A stretch of 64,000 nt of DNA from Rhexocercosporidium sp. MPI-PUGE-AT-0058 (lineage: Eukaryota > Ascomycota > Leotiomycetes > Helotiales), in the NCBI GenBank assembly GCA_020746875.1, contig JAGTJL010000004.1, positions 2,294,001-2,358,000 of the forward strand, written 5' to 3'. The notes under the pieces were generated by a model. It made no database searches. It was not told the origin of the DNA and worked only from the letters and a program-made list of their open reading frames with translations. The stretch's first letter is position 1; every line of letters starts with the position of its first letter. The position numbers and the translations under genes are program-made. Shown here one piece after another: positions 57,877 through 64,000 of the stretch.

Positions 57877-59563
57877 ATTATACAAGGATTAGTCCGGAGG
57901 CAAAGCTTTGCCGGAAATATAAGGTATATAACCGTTAATTTCCAGGAATAGGCTAACAGGATTTATCTACTTAATATAATTAGATTTCCCTACTAGCTTC
58001 TCTCCTTTAAAGGCAGTAGCAGCCATTTTAAGCTTATCTCGATTGAGTTTAGCTTATATTCCTTTAGGCGATTTTATTATTTATAATGATTTATTAAACT
58101 ATTCTAGTCTTAGATTTTATTTAAGTCTTTATAACCTTATAATAAGGTTACCCTCTTTAATTTAGTATGCCCTGAATCGATATAAAATCGATTAAATAAA
58201 GTAAAAAGTCTTACTAAAGACTTATATATTACCTTACCGAGAGTTTCGCTTAACTAGTATTATAACAGGGTTCTCAGCGGTCTGCTTAGGCTTTTATTAT
58301 AACGCTAGCGCCACTACTAGCTCAGTTTCTCTCACAGGAAGTAAATAAGCTTAATTAGCTATAACCTTCTCCGAGGATAGCTTCTTATACAGTTAATAAA
58401 GCTTAAAAACTATTATAATTTATATTAAACTAGTAACGATCCGGACAGCTACTCCCTAATACAGCCACGCTAGCACGCTACTTATAGCCACTACTAGCGC
58501 CGTTTAAGTATAGGCACTTAAGAATGAGAAGTTTATTATAAGACTTAGAACCGTAATTTAAGTAGCTATGCGCGCTTATAACGTCTAAGGACCGCTAGGT
58601 TATAATTTCCTTAGGGTTTAGTCTTAAGGTTAAAGGCCTCGGGTCCGTAATACGTCCTAATCGGGTTAATAAGGGCTCAAAGGGGTCTAGCTTACTTCAG
58701 TCAAGAGAAGCTAGTATGGCTTTATCGACAAGCGTTTAAACGAAAGCAGCCGAAGCGGTATTAGCCAAGAAAGCTCAGCTTAGTCGTCTCGATCGGGAGT
58801 TGTGTCGGTAACTGATATTATTGGCTGCCTTAGCGAATTGCGAATTGCTACCATGTGAGAATAGACGAGCCAATCAGAATAAGGAAGCGCAGTAAGTAAG
58901 GACACGTGATTAAAGAAAGAGAATTGCTTGCTTACTTAAAGAGCTAGAAGAGCTCTTCGGTAGTTATATACAAAATAATAGCTTCTCTAAAAGCTTTTAC
59001 GACTACGTAATTGAATACGAGCGTAATTTCCCGGAATACAAAAGTAATTTCCGGGCCGCGTAAGCAGTGGAAACTCCTTCGGCTATTCTAGGGTAGAATC
59101 GGCACGAGTTACCGAAGTCAAATCTAACATAATCATAGTTGTTTTCCTAAATACTATAGTAATTTGCCTTGAAATTAAGAATTTAATAGTGATATGCCTG
59201 AAATTTAGTGAGGCTCGCTTAATCTAGGGGCTCTTTACAGGGGTCTTACAGGCTCTGCAGGCTGGCGCGGCGAATCGGTTTTAAGGGGATAGGCGGCACA
59301 TAAGATGCCACAATAGGTTCTATCTTATAGTGGGCAGGCTGACTCAGGGCGTGTTCAGGATGATCAGGCTCTACTCAGGCTCAACTCAGGCATGCCCCCC
59401 AGGGTTTAGGTATACTCACCCTCAGTTCAGGTTAAAGCAGCAGTTACTCACGTCCAGAGACTTAACCGAAACCAACAAAGGTAAAAATTAATCCTGACTC
59501 TATAGGTATCTGGTAGTTTCATGACGGACAGAAAAACCTATTAAAAGAGAGCAGTACTACAGT
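57877..59563. other. Spacer between inverted arms, no gene recognised
   Basis: The left half (57,877-58,780) is AT-rich with a few G/C islands. The right part (about 58,790-59,560) has nearly normal base composition and little RIP, with TCAGGCT-type short repeats near 59,340-59,400. No ORF longer than about 60 codons, no domain and no LTR pair were seen. It could be captured or protected single-copy DNA. Confidence 0.6.
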
Positions 59564-60933
59564 CAGTGCCAACTAATATTAAGCGAAAAGTATAAAACCG
59601 CGACTTTTTGCGATACGCGTTTCTCTTCCTCTTTATAATAATAATAAAAATGCTAGCTTAACGTACTTCTTTTAATATAATATTTAAGAATCGAAGAAAA
59701 GAATACGAACTCTCTTTATTCTTACGCAAATAAATCTTTAAATTAGCTTATAGATATATAAATCCGTACGAAATCACTAATGACTTAAAAGTCTATCGCA
59801 ATACCGTATAATATACTCTTTAATAAGACGAATTATAAAATAATAGCAAATTTATATTACGTAAAGCAAAAAGCAAATCGTATATAAATATTAAAAAAAG
59901 AAAACTTATATAATAAATACGTTTATATTTAAAAGATATATATTAAGAGATTATTATAATATATAACTTAAATTATAAAAGGATTACAATAAAGAAGATT
60001 TTAAAAGAATATAAAATATTTAATTAAAAAGCGAAGAGATAATTAGTACTTACGGAAAAGTACGTAGCTTAATATTTTATTTAATACTTTATATATAGAA
60101 ATTAAAGTATTAAAAAATAAAGAATAATATATTAAAGCGACGAATGCTTTATAAAGCGAGGGCGGAGTAAAAATACTAAATAATACTTTCGTACGTTAAT
60201 ATAAAAATAAAATCGAAAGATAATTTAAACGTACGATTATAAAAAGAATATAAAAGTTATAATTTAAAGAGTTTTTTAAGATATTAAAAAAAGTAACTTT
60301 TATATTATAAATTACGATTTTAAGTCGAAGAAACACAAGTATTTAATTAAGTCTTATTTAAAAGTCTTAAAGGCTAAAGTCGGACCGATTTTCGAAGATT
60401 TAAACTTTAAGTATAAGTTTATATAAAATAATACTTTAATATATATTATAAAAAAAATTAAACTTTAATTTAAAGGAAAACGAATTATTTTACTTATTAA
60501 TTAATTAGCTTTTTCTTTTAATTTTAATCTTATTAAACACGTATAATAATATTTAAAAAAACGATTTTACGAAATATTCTTTAATATTACGGCTAATAAT
60601 TAAAATCAAAACACGTAAGATAACGTATAAAAAGCTGTTTATAAGCTACGTGAGATACTTTAAATAAGTTATTATTTAATATTTTAAGTACGAGTATACT
60701 AATTAAAATTAAAGCTTATATCGTAGTAAATAAGTAATATACGAAATATTAAAGTTTATACGCAACTTATAAAGAAACTAATTAAAGTTTTATAAAAAGG
60801 AGATTATAACGATTAATTTAATATATTTATTTTACGTATAACTAATATCGTTATATAATTATATTAGAAATTATATTACGTATAATATATTAATTTTAAT
60901 GTTTTCGCTAAGCAGACGGATATCAGTTGACTG
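59564..60933 (-). repeat. Right arm of a large inverted repeat (1370 bp)
   Basis: Inverted partner of 56,511-57,876. Differences between the arms are mainly C/T and G/A, as expected if both were mutated independently by RIP. It ends ...TCAGTTGACTG, followed directly by GGGCTGTACC of the host-like region. Confidence 0.9.
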
Positions 60934-61031
60934 GGGCTGTACCAGGCAATACCAGATTAAGTAAATGACCCCCACAAACCCGAAAAAAGGCGCAAACAGA
61001 AATCGGGTAGGTTTTTGGAAAAGCTCAAGTC

Positions 61032-61253
61032 TCATTCCTTTTTCTCCAAACTTGTTCTCATCTGCAGTTCCAGGAGCTCCTTAAACTTAGCTTCCACTCC
61101 AGAGTCCCCTGCTAACTCTCTCGGATCTTCTGAACAAGCCACGAGGTCATTCTCCGCCTGTTTCTCCGCGAGCAAAGGCTCGACCAAGCCAGCTTGTATG
61201 GAATCACTTGCGTCCTTCTTTCTCAAAATTGAAGAGGTATAGCTACTTTTCAT
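61032..61253 (-). pseudogene. Diverged partial duplicate of the neighbouring coiled-coil gene
   Basis: A 73-codon minus-strand stretch containing SIQAGLVEPLLAEKQAENDL, which resembles SVEAGLIGPLAAEEQAETDL in the C-terminus of the adjacent 346-residue protein (61,523-62,724). It ends with a Glu/Leu/Lys-rich helical tail and a stop. The upstream two thirds of the gene are not seen here. It may be a tandem partial copy, an alternative 3' exon, or the end of a separate paralogue. Base composition is normal and there is no RIP signature. 61,254-61,522 holds no further coding signal. Confidence 0.45.
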
Positions 61254-61522
61254 AAGGATGACGGAGTGGAGACATGCTCGTGGATGGCCAGCTCAGGAGT
61301 GACAAGAGTATGGCTGGGTTCATGTTCTTCCTTCGCATTAAACTTGGAAATAAGAGGGAAGCTCATGGTATCTAAGATATGTTAAGATCACGTCCTCTTT
61401 TATGATATTTTCACAGCATCGAAATCTAGTACGGAGAGAAGCAGCGACCCAAAATCCAAGGCACGCCCAAAGCACTGGATGCAAGCTCCACGCTCATTTC
61501 CACCTCCCACTTGACTAAAGCC

Positions 61523-62724
61523 TCAAATTGAACATGCCAGCTCCTGTTCTGCAGCTTCCAGGTCCGTCTCTGCTTGCTCTTCTGCAGCCAAAGGTCCTAT
61601 CAGCCCCGCCTCTACGCTCTCACCTGCCATTCTTCCAAGTTCAGAGAAGTTGTTTGCCAAAGCCCGTGCAGAATCGACGGTCCACTCTTCGTTTTTTTGC
61701 CGCGCATCAACGACAACGCCTTGTAACAGGTTAAGTATACTATTCCAGTCAACGGCCGTTTCGTGAGCTGCTCTCGCTATATTCGCATTGGATTGTGCAT
61801 CTGCCAAAGCTTGTCGCTTTGCAATGACAGAGGCTTCCAATTCTTGGTAAATATCTTGGAGCTGCTCGGCATCCGCATTTTGTGACCCACCTTCATAATT
61901 TGCTGAGTTGGTTAGGATGATCGATGAGGGTGACGGGCGGCTACGTTGTCTCTTCGGAGAAGGCGAGGAGGCGTCGTTGGTTTCTTCTACATCTTCACGA
62001 CCTTCATTTGATCTGTTTGCTATTATGAAAGTCAGATAGAGCCCAGAAACCGGGAAGACAAAAGTCATGCGAAGCGCCTACCGGACGAGATAACTGGCTC
62101 ACTTGCCGGAGGAAGCTTCTGTTCAACCACACGGTATATTTCGTACCTGACACGTTTCATTTCATCGTAATTCCAAGTTGTGAATCCTTCCGAGGATTTT
62201 CGCGCACGCAAAAAATTCCTCAGCCGTGCTGCGTGAGAATCAAACAACCCTTCCCCAACCTTAGCCCCAAGACGCTGTTCCAAGTGGGACAGTCTTCCTT
62301 CTGATGCTAGCCTGACCCACCCAACCACGCAAACCTCCAATTCATCAAGAGCAGAGAGATCAGCTCTACGTCCTTGGCTTCATCTCAGACTCTGGCCATC
62401 AAGGAAATATGTTGAAATCTGACCTGTACTGCGATACATGATGATCTCGGGCCAAACTTTGCTGACCCCGACCCTCGTGACAAGATCATGAAAGCAGTCG
62501 AACTTGGCCAGATCCTTTTTCGTGCATCCCATTGATGTCATTTAGTGACTTGCAGCTCCCACCTGATCCAAAGTTTCAAACTTGCCCACCGTGGCGGCTA
62601 GTCTCGAAAGCATCTTCTTCCTATCCGCGGGAGTTGGAGATGGTTCGGAGTCGTCGCTTAATGCATCATCTGTCATTCCTCTCTCTATCACGGTGATATC
62701 ATTTCTCGGTCGTCTTTTTGCCAT
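61523..62724 (-). CDS. Hypothetical coiled-coil protein, four exons, 346 residues
   Basis: Exons on the minus strand: 62,724-62,563, 62,514-62,424, 62,372-62,082 and 62,019-61,523. Introns are 48, 51 and 62 bp with GT...AG ends. All phases agree and the spliced length is 1041 bp, a multiple of three, which supports the model. The chosen ATG (62,722-62,724) starts MAKRRPRND; upstream in-frame codons lack an ATG. Features: basic start, acidic Ser/Asp segment (about residues 18-35), a conserved-looking middle with WNYDEMKRVRYEIYRVVEQ (about 150-170), a possible nuclear signal KRQRSR (204-209), and an Ala/Glu-rich coiled coil to the end (about 225-345). No known domain was recognised. A related fragment lies immediately downstream at 61,032-61,253. 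Confidence 0.75.
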
Positions 62725-63174
62725 CTTAGTATGTTGTCGATCCTTCAAGCTACTTCGTTCTGGTTCTGGTTGGGTATGCCCTGGAAGGGATCTTGAGGTC
62801 ACAGTGTAAGCCGGGAGAGAGTGAGGTCGTGATCAGGCTCAAAATTCATCGACTCCATTCAGATGAAGAAAACTCCACAGGCATAGTTATGTTGCAAGAC
62901 CAGAAGCCGTTGGGCACTGAATTGCGTCGCTATGATGCGAGACTCAACGGCAGTGAAGAAATTCCAGGAGGCTGGGTTGGGCACAGCACAGTCCGGTCCA
63001 TATTGTAATATGCGAGGCGCTAAGAACCCAAGTGCCAATCGATAAGATCACGTGCTTATTGGCTTTGTTTTGTTTCTTATCCGCGTTCTCAAATCTTCCA
63101 TCGCGTATTTTCAACTCGAACGACTGCAACATTAGATGCATGAACTCTAGTGAAATCTAGATGATTATCTCGTC
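62725..63174. promoter_or_regulatory. Shared divergent promoter region
   Basis: 450 bp between two divergent genes. At 63,035-63,062 it has a compact cluster: CCAAT (63,035-63,039), GATAAG (63,041-63,046), CACGTG (63,049-63,054) and an inverted CCAAT (63,058-63,062). These match consensus sites for the fungal CCAAT-binding complex, GATA factors and bHLH proteins. Binding is inferred from sequence only. Short frames crossing this region are unlikely to be genes. Confidence 0.5.
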
Positions 63175-63992
63175 ATGGCTGTCGCCGTCGCTGCCGCGTC
63201 ATCCAGCCGGAGTCAGCCCGCGCTCACGGCTCCTTGCCTGTGCCACCCTTTAAACGCCGCAGACTGGCCCCTACGAAATGGAACAATTCAGGTAGCTCTA
63301 TGTATGGAACAATGCCCCTATTGTGGTGAGGAGTTTCCATCTTGCTTTGATCTTCAGGAACATCTGGAAGGGAAAACATACCAAGCTCGTAAACTCGTAC
63401 TCACCCCTGCCCTAAAGACTTTCGCCTCGGTATTTAAGAGCGTTCCTCGAGAGTGAGTACGATTTCGTTTGTCGTAGTAGTATATAATTAATAATCTAGA
63501 GACCTTGGCTCTATGACCTCACACGCCGTGCACTCCCGAAGCAACAGCACGGAACTTAGCGGTTGGGATCCACTCTCATCCTCAGGTACACCCCAAAGCC
63601 TAGCGTATGAGCGAGGTCCCAGAAATTATATATCATCAGAGCGTGGGCTCAGCCCTCTGAGCTTCGAATCATCAATCGCCAGAGGCTTTCAGAGATCTCA
63701 AGAAAGTCTCGAAATATCGCCGCAAGGCGACATTGCCCAGCTTCTCCAAAGACTGGATGATTATGGTCCAATCACAAAAGCAATCGTTGAAGGATTATCT
63801 CTCACTACACTAACGAGTATGACTACATTTCAAACGTATCTGTGGTCTGAGTCAACAGCCACCCGGCCGAGGGTCTTTGAAGCGGGGGAATGCTGGAAGA
63901 AGAAACCACCGACCAGCGAGGAATTGATATTCGAGACTCTGGACCTCATTGCAGCAAGAAAACTTGCCGGAAAAACGAAACAAAGTCGATGA
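63175..63992 (+). CDS. Hypothetical C2H2-like zinc-finger protein, two exons, 256 residues
   Basis: Exons 63,175-63,452 and 63,500-63,992. The 47 bp intron has donor GTGAGT, an ATTAAT branch-like sequence and acceptor CTAG. The joined length is 771 bp, a multiple of three. Residues 47-63 (CPYCGEEFPSCFDLQEH) have the C-x2-C-x12-H spacing of a C2H2 finger, but the expected second His is Tyr69, so it may be a degenerate or atypical finger. The N-terminus is Ala/Ser-rich. Exon 2 is Ser-rich, then carries a helical segment (GDIAQLLQRLDDYGPITKAI) and a basic end (KLAGKTKQSR). I do not recognise the rest. An additional upstream exon cannot be excluded. Confidence 0.65.
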
Positions 63993-64000
63993 CTATCAAG

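Larger units (their letters stand above)
56511..60933. mobile_element. Inverted-repeat structure: foldback element or two inverted copies
   Basis: Arms of 1366 and 1370 bp around a spacer of 1687 bp. The outer ends are CAGTTAACTG (left) and its complement with one C/T change (right). No target duplication was found around the whole structure or around either arm. Either a foldback-type element or two copies of one DNA transposon in opposite orientation. The right end marks the abrupt switch to ordinary host DNA. Confidence 0.7.

Noticed and set aside
1..60933. Centromere or telomere identity of the AT-rich block
   Set aside because: AT-rich nested transposons fit a pericentromeric or subtelomeric region, but no telomeric repeats or other positive evidence is visible, so no claim is made.
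62793..63141. Plus- and minus-strand open frames of 65-71 codons between the two host genes
   Set aside because: No domain, no splice partners, and they overlap the promoter-like cluster.

Overview
This window looks like a piece of a filamentous ascomycete (Pezizomycotina) chromosome. Bases 1 to about 60,930 are a very AT-rich block of nested, decayed transposable elements. Their stop codons and substitutions are almost all C-to-T / G-to-A, the signature of repeat-induced point mutation (RIP). Bases 60,934 to 64,000 switch abruptly to ordinary base composition and carry two host-type genes with short 47-62 bp introns. No rRNA, tRNA or CRISPR array was recognised.

Layout, left to right. (1) 1-4738: 3' part of a Ty1/Copia element (Copia-0, + strand) ending in a 197 bp LTR. 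(2) 4739-5158 and 12496 to about 16,900: a minus-strand gag-protease retroelement (G). It is split by Copia-1 (5159-12495, minus strand), which has 207 bp LTRs and a perfect CTCTT target-site duplication (TSD). (3) 16,933-17,213: an LTR of family D. (4) 17,214-19,094: the 3' end of a further Copia-like element (F). (5) 19,095-23,922: a minus-strand chromovirus-type Gypsy (Gypsy-A). It is split by a gag-only LTR element (19,765-21,934, TSD GATAA), which is itself split by a solo LTR (20,296-20,669, TSD ATTAA). (6) About 24,200-25,052: a pogo-like transposase tail. (7) 25,053-46,308: Gypsy-B (+), of the same family as Gypsy-A. It is split by a 14.5 kb Gypsy of another family (element E, 26,363-40,893, TSD GTAA). 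E holds a family D solo LTR (31,342-31,623) and a pogo/Fot1 DNA transposon (38,752-40,578, TSD TA). (8) 46,309-48,233 and 56,199-56,510: Copia-3 (minus), split by Copia-H (48,234-56,198, TSD GCTAG). (9) 56,511-60,933: two 1.37 kb inverted arms around a 1.7 kb spacer. (10) Host genes: a minus-strand 346-residue coiled-coil protein (four exons) and a plus-strand 256-residue zinc-finger-like protein (two exons), divergently arranged.

The most interesting observation concerns the Copia elements. Three of them (Copia-0, Copia-1, F) carry, just inside the 3' LTR and antisense to pol, a decayed gene for a cysteine-cluster protein. Copia-H has an antisense coding-like stretch in the same place. The cysteine spacing resembles the fungal Zn2Cys6 cluster. 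In Copia-1 the gene has a phase-preserving spliceosomal intron, and its downstream exon resembles that of F. A second oddity is a roughly 4.4 kb coding-like stretch of unknown function after the integrase of element E, with a repeated NPGLKV motif.
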